Assembly (NCBI GenBank): GCA_963718375.1 | Contig: CAVQZD010000010.1 | Coordinates: 7,087 to 71,086, forward strand | Source of the DNA: RBG-16-64-13 sp963718375 | GTDB lineage: Bacteria; Actinomycetota; Thermoleophilia; RBG-16-64-13 | Direction of reading: 5' to 3' | DNA length: 64,000 bases | Shown here: positions 17,202 to 26,233 of the stretch, in pieces | Position numbering within the stretch: the first letter of the stretch is position 1 | How the letters are laid out: each line of letters begins with the position of its first letter | Notes under the pieces: model-generated | Told to the model about the DNA's origin: nothing | Seen by the model: the letters and a program-made list of their open reading frames with translations, nothing else | Database searches by the model: none | Position numbers and translations under genes: made by a program

Positions 17202-17319
17202 GACGAACCTCCGCAACCATGCTACCGCAATACGCCACAGGCTCGCCAGGCCGGGGAGCACTTGCGACTCTGGACTGGTCGCTCTAACATCCTGTGATGC
17301 GATACGTCAGGAGGGTCTC

Positions 17320-17563
17320 ATGAACACCAAGCTCACGCTTCGTCTGGATGACAGACTGATCTCGAGCGCCGAGCGCCAAGCGCCACTCGGCGGAGTCGGG
17401 CCGCTCTATCTCACAACTGGTCGCCGACTTCTTCACGCTCATCGAGATAGAAGCCGGCGAAGTCGAGGCGACTCCCAGGGTGCGTTCACTTCGCGGCGTC
17501 CTGGCCGGCTCGGGCTTAGACACGTCCGACCACAAGCGTCATCTCGAGCAGAAGTACCTGTGA
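17320..17563 (+). pseudogene. DUF6364-like antitoxin broken by a frameshift
   Basis: From an ATG with AGGAGGG upstream, the first frame reads MNTKLTLRLDDRLISSAER, the conserved start of DUF6364 antitoxins. From about 17377 the homology moves to the +1 frame: KRHSAESGRSISQLVADFF, then TPRVRSLRGVLAGSGLD and a C-terminal YKRHLEQKYL-like end at the TGA 17561-17563. Restoring one G after the codon at 17374-17376 would rejoin both halves. No PIN toxin follows. It is therefore either a decayed orphan antitoxin or a sequence error. Confidence 0.75.
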
Positions 17564-17628
17564 CGCTAGTTGCTGGCTGCTTTGGGGGCTGAGAGACAGT
17601 AGGCGTCGGCTTCCTGTCGCCGGCCAGC

Positions 17629-19266
17629 CTACCCGCGCTCGTGCCTCCGCCGCGCCAGCTTCGTCACGGTTCCCAGCACCGCTTTGCGATCCTCCGGCAT
17701 CAGCCCGAACTTCAGCATGTAGATGCCGTGCACCGCGGCCACCACGGCGGCGATCGCTATGAGCTGCACGAGGGTGTCTCCTAGGCCAGCCAGGTAGAAG
17801 GCGGCCAGCACGGCCAGGGCGGGCAGGCAGTGGACGATGGGCAGAGCCAGGCTCCTCACGAAGTAGCTCCACCAGCTGACCTCGAGCAGGCGGGAGCAGT
17901 ACCAGGGGCTGAAGATCGCGTCAAAGAGCGTGATGATTATGGCGGCGCTGGCGGCCACGCCCATCAGACCCGCGTCCAGCACCTGCACAGCGAAGATGGC
18001 CAGCCCCACATTCACTGCCGCGCAGAGCATGGAGACGATGGCGAAGGCCGCGTTCTTGGCGAAGGCCCCCGGCACTGTCCTGCCGGATAGCTGGGTCATC
18101 TGGACGATCATGGCGGCGCCCAGCACCGCGAAGTAGATGCCGAAGTCCCCGTAGGCCGGGTCGTCCAGGTAGATGGTCATGATGGGCCGTCCAAAAAAGG
18201 CCATGAACAGCAGCACCGGGCCGGCCATGGCCGTGGTGACTCGGCTGGCGCGGTAGACCATGCGGGACAGGCGGTCGTGGTCTCCCTTGGCCTGAAGAAC
18301 GCTGGCGGCGGCGTAGAGCACGCCTGTTCCGAAGCCGGCCAGGGCGTACCCTTGTGTGAGGATGCTGATCACCACCGAGTAGCCGGTCACCAGCACAGGG
18401 TCGAGCAGCTTGTTGATGATGATGCTGCCCGTCCGCCAGTAGAGAAGCGTAGCCACCGCGGCCGTCAGCACCCAAACGCCGAAACTCAGGACGGGGCGCA
18501 TCACGGACCAGCTGAACGCTCCGCGCCTCACCCGCAGCCACGGCAGGATGCGGCGGGCCACCCTCCACGTGAACACGGCCCCCAGGGCTTGGGCGAGTGC
18601 ATAGACGGCGCCGACCCAGATGAGAGCGGGCCCCGAGGTGGTGAACCCCACCACCACCATCGTCCCGTACAGGAGCAGGATCCCGATCTCGCGCGTGTTC
18701 AAAGCTATGAACTTCTGGGCGGCATCCAGCCCCCCTTGGTAGACGCTCACCGGCACCTTGGACGCCTCCCCCAGGCCTACCAAGAGCATCACCCAGGGCC
18801 CGATGCCGGCAGCTCCCTCGGGGATGGAGAAGATCTTCTCGAATGAGACGCTGAAAGCAACCACCGCGCCGACGTAGACCACCGTGCCCAGCAGGGTCGC
18901 GACGAACACGCTGGTGGCTATCCGCTCCACCTCCGGCAGGTCTTTGCGGGTGAACGCGTTCGCGAGATAGCGGCTCACCCCTCCGCTTATGGCGATGGGC
19001 ACCAGCGTGATGAAGCCGGTGATGGTGATGACCAGGGGCCAGATTGAGTATTCCGCCGCCCCCAGGCTTCGGATGATGTAAGCCTGCAAGAAGAGGTTGA
19101 CCAGCAGCGAGACCCCGTAGCGGCTGTAGTTGGAGCTGGCGTTGATGATCACCCTGCGTCGGGTTACCTCGGTGAGGGCGTCGAGACGGTCGACGTCGGC
19201 GGTCTCGGAGCCCCGTCTGAAGAGGCCACCTTTGAGCACACGCCCGAACAAGCCGCCCCTAGACAC
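17629..19266 (-). CDS. Polysaccharide flippase, Wzx/MOP superfamily
   Basis: A 545-residue membrane protein with about 12-14 hydrophobic spans. It shows the MOP-type N-terminal region INASSNYSRYGVSLLVNLFL, followed by RSLGAAEYSIWPLVITI and the Gly-Val-Ser-Arg loop ISGGVSRYLANAF. MOP flippases move undecaprenyl-diphosphate-linked units across the membrane. A basic tail (TKLARRRHERG) ends the protein. It overlaps the upstream glycosyltransferase by 8 bp. Its presence beside a Wzm/Wzt pair is notable because the two belong to different export pathways. Confidence 0.85.
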   Translation of the reverse strand: MSRGGLFGRVLKGGLFRRGSETADVDRLDALTEVTRRRVIINASSNYSRYGVSLLVNLFLQAYIIRSLGAAEYSIWPLVITITGFITLVPIAISGGVSRYLANAFTRKDLPEVERIATSVFVATLLGTVVYVGAVVAFSVSFEKIFSIPEGAAGIGPWVMLLVGLGEASKVPVSVYQGGLDAAQKFIALNTREIGILLLYGTMVVVGFTTSGPALIWVGAVYALAQALGAVFTWRVARRILPWLRVRRGAFSWSVMRPVLSFGVWVLTAAVATLLYWRTGSIIINKLLDPVLVTGYSVVISILTQGYALAGFGTGVLYAAASVLQAKGDHDRLSRMVYRASRVTTAMAGPVLLFMAFFGRPIMTIYLDDPAYGDFGIYFAVLGAAMIVQMTQLSGRTVPGAFAKNAAFAIVSMLCAAVNVGLAIFAVQVLDAGLMGVAASAAIIITLFDAIFSPWYCSRLLEVSWWSYFVRSLALPIVHCLPALAVLAAFYLAGLGDTLVQLIAIAAVVAAVHGIYMLKFGLMPEDRKAVLGTVTKLARRRHERG

Positions 19267-20185
19267 GCCAGGCCTCCACCAGAGCGCCGCCCCACTTCTT
19301 GGCCTCGGTCCGGAACTCCGCCCCCGTGATGGCGCGGCGCAGCCACTGCAGTGTCCACACCGGGAAGTTGGTCAGGTAGGAGGCAGTGGCGCCCATCCGG
19401 GCGGCGAAGAGCGTGAGATGGCCGTAGTGTTTGCGGGTGTAGCGCACCTTGCCCCCCGCGATCCAGCGCGCGCGCAGGTCGGACGCGTTGTCCAGGGTGC
19501 CGCCCCCCACGTGGGTGATGGCTATGTCCGGGCAGTAGAGCACCGTGCCGCCAAGCTCATGGACGCGCTTGCAGAGGTCGATCTCTTCGCAGAATAGGAA
19601 GAACTGCTCATCGAAGCCCTCCACCTCCTGCCACAGCTCTTGGGAGGCCGCGAGCGCTGCGCCGGTGACCCAGTCCACGGAGGTGCGCTCGGTGAGGTCG
19701 TAGTCGGACATGTATCCGCCCAGGCGGTAGGCCAGCTTCCATGAGCTCCGCACCAGCACCGAGAACATCCAGGCTAGGTCCATGCGCCCGGGAAAGTGCA
19801 GGGCCGAGCGTTGCATGACTCCGTTCAGTCCCTCCAGCCTGAAGCCCAGCAACGCGCGTTCGCCGGCCTGTTCCAGGGCCGCGGCCACTTGGTCGACGTT
19901 GCCCGGCCTGAAGATGAGGTCGCTGTTGCAGACGAAGATGTGGGTGCCTTCAGCCTCGGCCATACCCGCGTTGCATGCGGCGCCGTAGCCCCTATTGGGC
20001 ACATCCTCGAGCACCCGCACCTCGGGAAAGTGAGCGGCGAGCATCTCCAGCGTGCCGTCGGTAGAGCTCATATCGACCACGATGACCTCGTGCGGCTTCT
20101 GGGGGGGATGCTCCTCCAAGCTGGTGAGCATGTTCTCCAGATGCTTCTTGGTGTTGAGGCTGGGTATGACCAGGCTCAATAACAC
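19259..20185 (-). CDS. Glycosyltransferase GT2, rhamnosyltransferase-like
   Basis: A 308-residue GT-A enzyme in the WbbL/rhamnosyltransferase mould: LLSLVIPSLNTKKHLENML at the start, EVIVVDMSSTDGTLEMLAAH, then NRGYGAACNAGMAEAEGTHI and the metal site FVCNSDLIF. The acceptor half has WVTGAALAASQELWQEVEGFDEQFFLFCEEIDLC (given here as a region, about residues 170-205), the classic E-x-D-L-C site. Given the downstream rml genes, dTDP-L-rhamnose is a likely donor. It sits between manC and the flippase gene. Confidence 0.84.
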   Translation of the reverse strand: MLLSLVIPSLNTKKHLENMLTSLEEHPPQKPHEVIVVDMSSTDGTLEMLAAHFPEVRVLEDVPNRGYGAACNAGMAEAEGTHIFVCNSDLIFRPGNVDQVAAALEQAGERALLGFRLEGLNGVMQRSALHFPGRMDLAWMFSVLVRSSWKLAYRLGGYMSDYDLTERTSVDWVTGAALAASQELWQEVEGFDEQFFLFCEEIDLCKRVHELGGTVLYCPDIAITHVGGGTLDNASDLRARWIAGGKVRYTRKHYGHLTLFAARMGATASYLTNFPVWTLQWLRRAITGAEFRTEAKKWGGALVEAWRV

Positions 20186-20192
20186 GGGGTAC

Positions 20193-21716
20193 CTATCGTC
20201 CGTAGGTGTCGTGTAGCCGGACTATGTCGTCCTCGCCCAAGTACTCCCCCGACTGCACCTCGATGATCTCCAGCGGCGCTTCACCCGGGTTGTGCAGGCG
20301 GTGAGGGGTGCCGATGGGGATGTAGGTAGATTCGTTCTCGCCCAGGCGCGTTGCGGTGTCGCCGCAGACGACCTCTGCCTCGCCGTGCACCACCACCCAG
20401 TGCTCGGCCCGGTGGTTGTGATACTGCAGGCTGAGGCTGGCCCCCGGTGACACCAAGATACGCTTCACCTGGAAGCGCGCGCCTTGGTCTAGTTGCTCGT
20501 AGAATCCCCAGGGGCGGTAGACACGCTTGTGATATTGGGTGAGGCACTCGTCCTGGTCGCGGACGCAAGCCACCAGCTTCTTGAGGTCGTGTGCCTTGTC
20601 GCGTGGAGCCACCAGGACCGCGTCCGCCGTTTCGATGATCACCAGGTCGTCCGCGCCCAGCACCGTCACCAGCCGCGAGTCGGCGTGCACCAGGCTGCCC
20701 CGGGTGTCCTCCAAGATGACATTGCCGCGGGCCACGTTGCCCTCAGCGTCCTTGTTGCTGACGGTCCAGAGTGAAGCCCAACCGCCCACGTCCGACCACC
20801 CCGCCTCCAAGGGGATGACCACGGCGGCGCCGGCTGGGGCGCCCGCTGAGGCCGCGCCTGTCGCCGGGGCGGCGTCTGCCACGGTGGCGCCCGTTGGGGC
20901 CGCGCCTGCACCCAGTCTCTCCATCACCGCGTAGTCGATAGAGTCGGAGGGACAGGCCTCGAAGTTCTCTTTCTCCAGGTGGATGAACACGCCGTCGGTG
21001 CGCGAGCCCGCGAGGGCGCTGCGGCAGCACTCGCTCATGGCGGGCTGCAACCGGTCGAGGGCGGTCAGCCAGACCGAAGCTTTCATCATGAAGATGCCAC
21101 TGTTCCAGAGGTAGTCGCCGGCGGCCAGGTAGGTCTCGGCCGTGGCTTCGTCGGGCTTCTCCACAAAGGCGGTCAGGGAGCGCGCGGTGGCCGCGGCGCC
21201 CGCGGCGCCGCCGGGCGCGGACGCGGGGTCGCCCACGTGTATGTAGCCGTAGCCGGTGTCGGCGTGGTCGGGCACCACCCCGAAGGTGACCATCTTGCCT
21301 GCTTCCGCCTGGGCGGCGCCTTCGGCCACGGCGGCCTGGAAGGCCGGCAGGTCGGTGATCAGATGGTCGGAGGGCATCACCAAGAGCACGGGGTCGTCCC
21401 CGGCCTGGCGGGCCAGTAGCGCAGCCACTGTCAGAGCGGGCGCTGTGTTGCGGCCGATGGGCTCCAACACTATGCGCGGGTTCAGGGTGCCCATCTCCCG
21501 CAGTTGGTCACTCACGATGAAGCGGTACTCTTCGCTGGTGGCGACGACGGGATCAAGGGCCACCTCGGCTCCGGACATCCCCTGTAGGCGTACCGCGGTC
21601 TCCTGCAGCAGAGTGCGGGCTCCGGCCAGGGGCAGCAGCTGCTTGGGGTGGTGCTGCCGGGATGCCGGCCACAACCTGGTGCCTGAACCGCCCGCCAGTA
21701 TCACGGGCAGGATCAT
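20193..21716 (-). CDS. manC: Mannose-1-phosphate guanylyltransferase / mannose-6-phosphate isomerase (type II), ManC
   Basis: A 507-residue bifunctional enzyme. The guanylyltransferase half begins MILPVILAGGSGTRLWPASR and contains QHHPKQLLPLAG and FVEKPD; the isomerase half has YRPWGFYEQLDQGARFQVKR, the cupin SLQYHNHRAEHWVVVHGEAEV and IPIGTPHRLHNPG. It makes GDP-mannose for the downstream Gmd/Fcl route. Two Ala/Gly-rich insertions stand out: one near residue 175 (SAPGGAAGAAATA) and a longer one near residues 280-310, just before the conserved GWSDVGGW. ATG 21716 matches the family start and overlaps the wzt stop (ATGA). Confidence 0.93.
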   Translation of the reverse strand: MILPVILAGGSGTRLWPASRQHHPKQLLPLAGARTLLQETAVRLQGMSGAEVALDPVVATSEEYRFIVSDQLREMGTLNPRIVLEPIGRNTAPALTVAALLARQAGDDPVLLVMPSDHLITDLPAFQAAVAEGAAQAEAGKMVTFGVVPDHADTGYGYIHVGDPASAPGGAAGAAATARSLTAFVEKPDEATAETYLAAGDYLWNSGIFMMKASVWLTALDRLQPAMSECCRSALAGSRTDGVFIHLEKENFEACPSDSIDYAVMERLGAGAAPTGATVADAAPATGAASAGAPAGAAVVIPLEAGWSDVGGWASLWTVSNKDAEGNVARGNVILEDTRGSLVHADSRLVTVLGADDLVIIETADAVLVAPRDKAHDLKKLVACVRDQDECLTQYHKRVYRPWGFYEQLDQGARFQVKRILVSPGASLSLQYHNHRAEHWVVVHGEAEVVCGDTATRLGENESTYIPIGTPHRLHNPGEAPLEIIEVQSGEYLGEDDIVRLHDTYGR

Positions 21717-22993
21717 GCTTGCGGCTCTTCCACGTCGGCTGCGGTCCATTCGAGCACGGGCAGGATGACGCCCGCGCGCGGCAGCTGCGGATGAGGCGTC
21801 TCCAGATGGTTGGGATGCGCCTCGAACACCACGGCTAGATCGGGGGCCACAGAGCGCACCCCCCAGCGACCAAAGCGTGGTCGCACGTAATACTGCCCGG
21901 CGTTCAAGAGCCCGGCGGGAATACGGCAATCGAGCGCGTTGAAGCCGGCCTTCAGTTGCGGCCAGGCCCCGGGCTCCGAGTCGGTGCTTATGGAGTACAG
22001 CACGACGGAGCCGTCGGTGTTCACCAGTTCAAAGCCCATCATCAAGTCGGACGTGACCGTGGGCAGGTCGAACTCCATGCGGATGATCACATCCTCGCTG
22101 GTGTCCGCGATGCCCGTCATCTGGCGGGCCGGGTCGAGTACGTGGACGCCCCGCAGTCGCACGGTGGCGTTTCCCGGGCCCTTCTTCGCAGGCCAGGTGA
22201 GCGAAGAGCCGGCCTCAGCGAGCCGGGCCAGGTAGGTGCTGACCACCTCGCCGGCGTCGCCCTGGTTGACCATCTGCCCGGCCACCAGTTCGACCGCCTT
22301 TTGGCACAGGGCGCGCACCGCCTGCATGTTGTGGCTCACGAAGATCACGGTGCGGCCGTGCCCAGCCACGTCCTCCATCTTGCCCAGGCACTTGCGTTGA
22401 AAGGCCACGTCGCCCACGGCCAGGACCTCGTCCACCACCAATATCTCCGGGTCCAGGTGCGCCGCCACACTGAATGCCAGCCTCACGTACATGCCGCTGG
22501 AGTAGCGCTTGACCGGGGTGTCCAAGAAGCGGCTTATCTCGCTGAACTCTACGATCTCGTCGAACTTGCTGCGTATCTCGGTACGCGACATGCCCAGGAT
22601 GGCTCCGTTGAGCATGATGTTCTCGCGCCCGGAGAGCTCGGGATGAAAGCCGGTGCCCACCTCCAGCAGGCTGCCCACCCTGCCCCTGATCTCTACTCGG
22701 CCTTCGCTGGGGTCGGTTATGTGGCTGAGCACCTTGAGGAGGGTGCTCTTGCCGGCCCCGTTGCGGCCGATGATGCCCATGGTCTCGCCCGGCTTCACCT
22801 CCAGATCGAGATGGCGGAGCGCCCACAGTACCTCGGTCTTGTGCGCCATCGAGGTGCCCGGATGCAGCAGTCGCTGGGCGGGTCTCTTGGCCGCCGAGAC
22901 GATGGCGTCCCTGAGCGTGGGGTTTACGTGCCGGGCGGCGCCGATACGGTAGCGTTTGCCCAGATCTACCGTTCTAAGGGCAAAATCTTTCAT
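21713..22993 (-). CDS. wzt: Wzt-type ABC transporter ATPase with C-terminal glycan-recognition domain
   Basis: A 426-residue protein. The ATPase domain (about 1-250) has Walker A GIIGRNGAGKSTLLKVL, signature YSSGMYVRLAFSVAAHLDP and Walker B ILVVDEVLAVGD, the TagH/Wzt subtype. Residues about 270-410 form a beta-rich Wzt_C-like domain (VIIRMEFDLP, MGFELVNTDGSVV, GQYYVRPRFG) that in characterised Wzt binds the capped polysaccharide end. It works with Wzm to export a full-length polymer. The final residues RAGVILPVLEWTAADVEEPQ overlap the manC start. Confidence 0.93.
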   Translation of the reverse strand: MKDFALRTVDLGKRYRIGAARHVNPTLRDAIVSAAKRPAQRLLHPGTSMAHKTEVLWALRHLDLEVKPGETMGIIGRNGAGKSTLLKVLSHITDPSEGRVEIRGRVGSLLEVGTGFHPELSGRENIMLNGAILGMSRTEIRSKFDEIVEFSEISRFLDTPVKRYSSGMYVRLAFSVAAHLDPEILVVDEVLAVGDVAFQRKCLGKMEDVAGHGRTVIFVSHNMQAVRALCQKAVELVAGQMVNQGDAGEVVSTYLARLAEAGSSLTWPAKKGPGNATVRLRGVHVLDPARQMTGIADTSEDVIIRMEFDLPTVTSDLMMGFELVNTDGSVVLYSISTDSEPGAWPQLKAGFNALDCRIPAGLLNAGQYYVRPRFGRWGVRSVAPDLAVVFEAHPNHLETPHPQLPRAGVILPVLEWTAADVEEPQA

Positions 22994-22996
22994 GTT

Positions 22997-23833
22997 CTAG
23001 ACCACATCCGCGAACATCCGCTCCATACGTTTGAAGAAGAAGAGCCCGCTCACCAAGAGCACTATCACCATGCCCAGCGAATAGTAGAAGTAGTGGGTAT
23101 TGAACTCTCCCCCCAGGAGCGCCCAGCGAAAGCCGTCGATGGCCCCGGTCATCGGGTTCAGGTAGCAGATGACGCGCACCAGCTCATTGTCGAACTTGCT
23201 GATGGGGTAATAGACCGGACTCAGAAATACCCCCATCTGCACGAGGAAGGGCAAGATGCTGCCCACGTCGCGGTAGAGCACGTTCAGCGGACCGAGCCAC
23301 AGACCCGCGCCCAGCGCTGTTATCAGCGCCATGATCACGAACAGCGGAAAGAACACGACATGCCAGGTGACCGCCACTCCGGTGATGGCCATCATCACCG
23401 CCAATATCACCAGTCCGATGCCAAAGTCCACCAAGCCGGTGACCATGGAAGACGTAGGTATCACCAGCCGGGGGAAGTAGACCTTGGTGAGCAGCGCGGC
23501 CTGGCCCACCAGCGCTCCCGAGGAGCGGCTGAGAGAACTCGAGAAGTAGGTCCAAAGTATTACCCCGGAGAGGTTGAAGACGATGAACTCCACTCCGGGT
23601 ATGGGGCTCTCTACACCCAAAGCCTTGTTGAAGACCAGGGTACCTATCACCATCTGGGCGAGCGGCATGATGACCACCCAAGCGATGCCCAGCACGGCCT
23701 GGCGGTAGCGCACCTTGACGTCGCGGACGCCCAAGAAGAACATGAGCTCGCGGTACTTCCAGAGCTCGCGCAGGTTGAGTACTACCCAGCCCCGCCTGGG
23801 CTCATATACGGTCAGCTCCGGTTCACCGCTCAC
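22997..23833 (-). CDS. wzm: Polysaccharide ABC transporter permease, Wzm/TagG type
   Basis: A 278-residue permease with six hydrophobic spans. The region LWKYRELMFFLGVRDVKVRYRQ near residue 25 is the typical ABC2 permease entry helix, and LGIAWVVIMPLAQM follows. The end has MTGAIDGFRWALLG and a terminal cytoplasmic helix RMERMFADVV. It lies 3 bp from wzt and overlaps rmlB by 11 bp, so it is part of the rml-wzm-wzt run. It exports a finished glycan across the membrane. Confidence 0.92.
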   Translation of the reverse strand: MSGEPELTVYEPRRGWVVLNLRELWKYRELMFFLGVRDVKVRYRQAVLGIAWVVIMPLAQMVIGTLVFNKALGVESPIPGVEFIVFNLSGVILWTYFSSSLSRSSGALVGQAALLTKVYFPRLVIPTSSMVTGLVDFGIGLVILAVMMAITGVAVTWHVVFFPLFVIMALITALGAGLWLGPLNVLYRDVGSILPFLVQMGVFLSPVYYPISKFDNELVRVICYLNPMTGAIDGFRWALLGGEFNTHYFYYSLGMVIVLLVSGLFFFKRMERMFADVV

Positions 23834-24848
23834 CGGCGTGCGAGGTCCTCTGCTCGTACCAGCGCTTCTTCCATTCGGCGAAGTCCTCGGTCTCGTTCTT
23901 GATTCTGTGCCACCACTGGGCGTTGTCTCTGTACCAGCGGATGGTCTCGCGCAGCCCCGAGTCGAAGTCCACCTCGGGTTTCCAGCCCATGCCTCGGAGC
24001 TTGTCGCAGTTTAGCGAATAACGTCGGTCGTGTCCGGGCCGGTCGGGCACGCGGCGGATGTACTCCTCGCTCAGCCCGAGCTCGTCCAGGATGATGCCGG
24101 TGATCTCTACGTTGGTGCGCTCGTTGCCGCCGCCGACGTTGTACGCCTGGCCGGGCTCGCCGTGCTCGAGCGCGAACTCGATTCCGGCGCAGTGGTCGTC
24201 CACGTGCAGCCAGTCGCGCACGTTGAGGCCGTCACCGTAGAGCGGCAGCTTGTCGCCCTCCAGCGCGTTGGTGACGAAAAGGGGTATGAGCTTCTCTGGA
24301 TACTGGTAGGGCCCATAGGTGTTGCTGCCCCGGGTGATCATCACCGGCACCCCGTAGGTGCGGTAGTAGGCCAGGACCTGCAGGTCGCCGCCGGCCTTGC
24401 TGGCAGAGTAGGGGCTGTTGGCCACGATGGGGTCGTCCTCGGTGCTGGAGCCGCTCTCCACCGAGCCGTACACCTCATCGGTGCTCACCTGCACCATGCG
24501 GGCGATGCCCAGCTCGCGTACCGCCTCGAGCAGGGTGTGAGTGCCCATGATGTCTGTGCGAAGGAACGACTCGGGGTCGGTTATCGAGCGGTCCACGTGC
24601 GTCTCGGCCGCGAAATTGACTATGGCGTCGACGCCTTCGGCCGTCCGCATGACCGTGTCCCGGTCGCAGATGTCACCCTGGACGAAGGTGTAACGCGGGT
24701 CGTCCTCTACCGCGCGCAGGTTGTCCGGGTTGCCGGCGTAAGTGAGCTTGTCGAGGTTCACCACCTGCACACCGCCGTCACCGGCCAGCGCGCGCCGCAC
24801 GTAGTTGGAGCCTATGAAGCCGGCTCCTCCGCATACCAGCAGCTTCAT
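23823..24848 (-). CDS. rmlB: dTDP-glucose 4,6-dehydratase RmlB
   Basis: A 341-residue extended SDR. It has the NAD motif VCGGAGFIGSNYVRR, LDKLTYAGNPDNLRAVEDD, NFAAETHVDRSI and VSTDEVYGSVESG with the catalytic Tyr-Lys pair in YSASKAGGDL. It turns dTDP-glucose into the 4-keto-6-deoxy intermediate of the rhamnose route. The ATG overlaps the rmlC stop by 4 bp. Family length and motifs are fully conserved. Confidence 0.96.
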   Translation of the reverse strand: MKLLVCGGAGFIGSNYVRRALAGDGGVQVVNLDKLTYAGNPDNLRAVEDDPRYTFVQGDICDRDTVMRTAEGVDAIVNFAAETHVDRSITDPESFLRTDIMGTHTLLEAVRELGIARMVQVSTDEVYGSVESGSSTEDDPIVANSPYSASKAGGDLQVLAYYRTYGVPVMITRGSNTYGPYQYPEKLIPLFVTNALEGDKLPLYGDGLNVRDWLHVDDHCAGIEFALEHGEPGQAYNVGGGNERTNVEITGIILDELGLSEEYIRRVPDRPGHDRRYSLNCDKLRGMGWKPEVDFDSGLRETIRWYRDNAQWWHRIKNETEDFAEWKKRWYEQRTSHAGER

Positions 24849-25300
24849 CCGTTCTGTACCCCCCAGTCATAAGCGATCACGGGGTCGTCCCAAGGCTTGC
24901 GGAACTCGTCTGGGTGGTCGTAGTCGTAGAGCTCGGTAGGCACGTTGATGATGGAGGCGGGCTCGGTACCCACGGCGGTGAAGCCGTGGTAGACGCCCGG
25001 CGGTATGGTCAGCCGGCGCTGGCGCTGCCAGCCGATGACAAAGGTGTTGGTCTCGCCCTTGGTGGGTGACCCCTCGCGGGCATCGTGCAGCGCCACCTTG
25101 GCCATGCCCGAGACGCAGATGAAGTTGTCGGTCTGCTTCTTGTGGTAGTGCCAGGCCTTGACCACGCCCGGGTACACCACTGTCATATACACCTGGCCGA
25201 ACTTCTGAAAGTCGGGGCTGTCAGAGCGGAACATCTCCATGAGGCAGCCGCGGTCGTCGGGTATCACCCGCAGGTCCTCTAACTTGACTCCGTCGATCAT
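24845..25300 (-). CDS. rmlC: dTDP-4-dehydrorhamnose 3,5-epimerase-like cupin (RmlC)
   Basis: A 151-residue cupin. The RmlC hallmark VYPGVVKAWHYHKKQTDNF contains the catalytic His, and LTIPPGVYHGFTAVG the second half; the tail runs YDYDHPDEFRKPWDDP. It is shorter than classical RmlC (about 180 residues) but matches the compact form found in Gram-positive and archaeal rml operons. The substrate assignment relies on RmlA, RmlB and RmlD next to it; a 3,4-ketoisomerase (FdtA-like) is a less likely alternative. Confidence 0.85.
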   Translation of the reverse strand: MIDGVKLEDLRVIPDDRGCLMEMFRSDSPDFQKFGQVYMTVVYPGVVKAWHYHKKQTDNFICVSGMAKVALHDAREGSPTKGETNTFVIGWQRQRRLTIPPGVYHGFTAVGTEPASIINVPTELYDYDHPDEFRKPWDDPVIAYDWGVQNG

Positions 25301-25324
25301 CGCGTCACCTCTCCCATGCCTCGC

Positions 25325-26194
25325 TCAGGCGTCTTTGAGCATGCGTTCCAAGTAGCGGCCGTACGCGTTACCTTTCATGACCGCCGCCAGCTTCTCCACC
25401 TGGGCCGCGTCTATCCAGCCCTGCCGGTAGGCGATCTCTTCCAGACAGGCCACCTTCAGGCCCTGGCGCTCCTCGATCACTTGGATGAAGTTGCCCGCCT
25501 GCAGCAGCGACTCGTGTGTGCCCGTGTCCAGCCAGGCGATGCCGCGCCCGATCTTCTCCGCGCGCAGCTTGCCCTGGGCCATGTAGGCCTTGTGGATATC
25601 GGTGATCTCCAGCTCGCCCCGGGCCGAGGGTTTGAGGCCCTCCGCCAGGTCGCTCACCCGGCCGTCATAGAAGAACAGGCCGGGGATGGCGTAGTCCGAC
25701 TTCGGCTGCTTGGGCTTCTCCTCGATGCTGAGCACGCGTCCGGTGGCGTCGAACTCCACCACGCCTGAGCGCTCCGGGTCGCTGACCCGGTAGCCGAAGA
25801 TCAGACCGCCCTCGGTCAGTTGCGCCGCGTCGCGCAGCAGTTCGTAGAAGCCATGCCCGTAGAAGATGTTGTCGCCCAAGATCAGACAACTTGGCCCACC
25901 GTCCAAGAACTCCCTGCCCAAGATATAAGCTTGGGGCAGGCCCTCGGGACGGGGCTGGGCCTTATACGAGAAAGACACCCCCAGCCAGGAGCCGTCGCCC
26001 AAGAGCTCCTCGAAGCGGGGCAGGTCCTGAGGCGTGGAGATGACGAGGATGTCCTTGATACCGGCGAGCAGCAGGGTGGAGAGGGGGTAGTAGATCATCG
26101 GCTTGTCGTAGACAGGCACGAGCTGCTTGCTCACCACCCGGGTGGCGGGGAACAGTCTGGTGCCGGATCCTCCCGCGAGAACGATGCCCTTCAT
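25325..26194 (-). CDS. rmlA: Glucose-1-phosphate thymidylyltransferase RmlA
   Basis: A 289-residue nucleotidyltransferase starting MKGIVLAGGSGTRLFPATRV, with VSKQLVPVYDKPMIYYPLST, the ILGDNIFYGHGF substrate loop and EEKPKQPKSDYAIPGLFFYD. It catalyses the first step of dTDP-L-rhamnose synthesis from glucose-1-phosphate and dTTP, and is commonly feedback-inhibited by dTDP-rhamnose. It is 24 bp upstream of rmlC in the same direction. Confidence 0.96.
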   Translation of the reverse strand: MKGIVLAGGSGTRLFPATRVVSKQLVPVYDKPMIYYPLSTLLLAGIKDILVISTPQDLPRFEELLGDGSWLGVSFSYKAQPRPEGLPQAYILGREFLDGGPSCLILGDNIFYGHGFYELLRDAAQLTEGGLIFGYRVSDPERSGVVEFDATGRVLSIEEKPKQPKSDYAIPGLFFYDGRVSDLAEGLKPSARGELEITDIHKAYMAQGKLRAEKIGRGIAWLDTGTHESLLQAGNFIQVIEERQGLKVACLEEIAYRQGWIDAAQVEKLAAVMKGNAYGRYLERMLKDA

Positions 26195-26233
26195 GGACTA
26201 CCCACCCCAGTATCGCTGGATTACCAGTTGATT

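Noticed and set aside
21956..23902. A 648-codon open frame on the plus strand
   Set aside because: It runs antisense to wzt and wzm, whose proteins have complete family motifs. Long antisense frames are common in GC-rich coding DNA because third positions are G or C. Its translation shows no recognisable domain.
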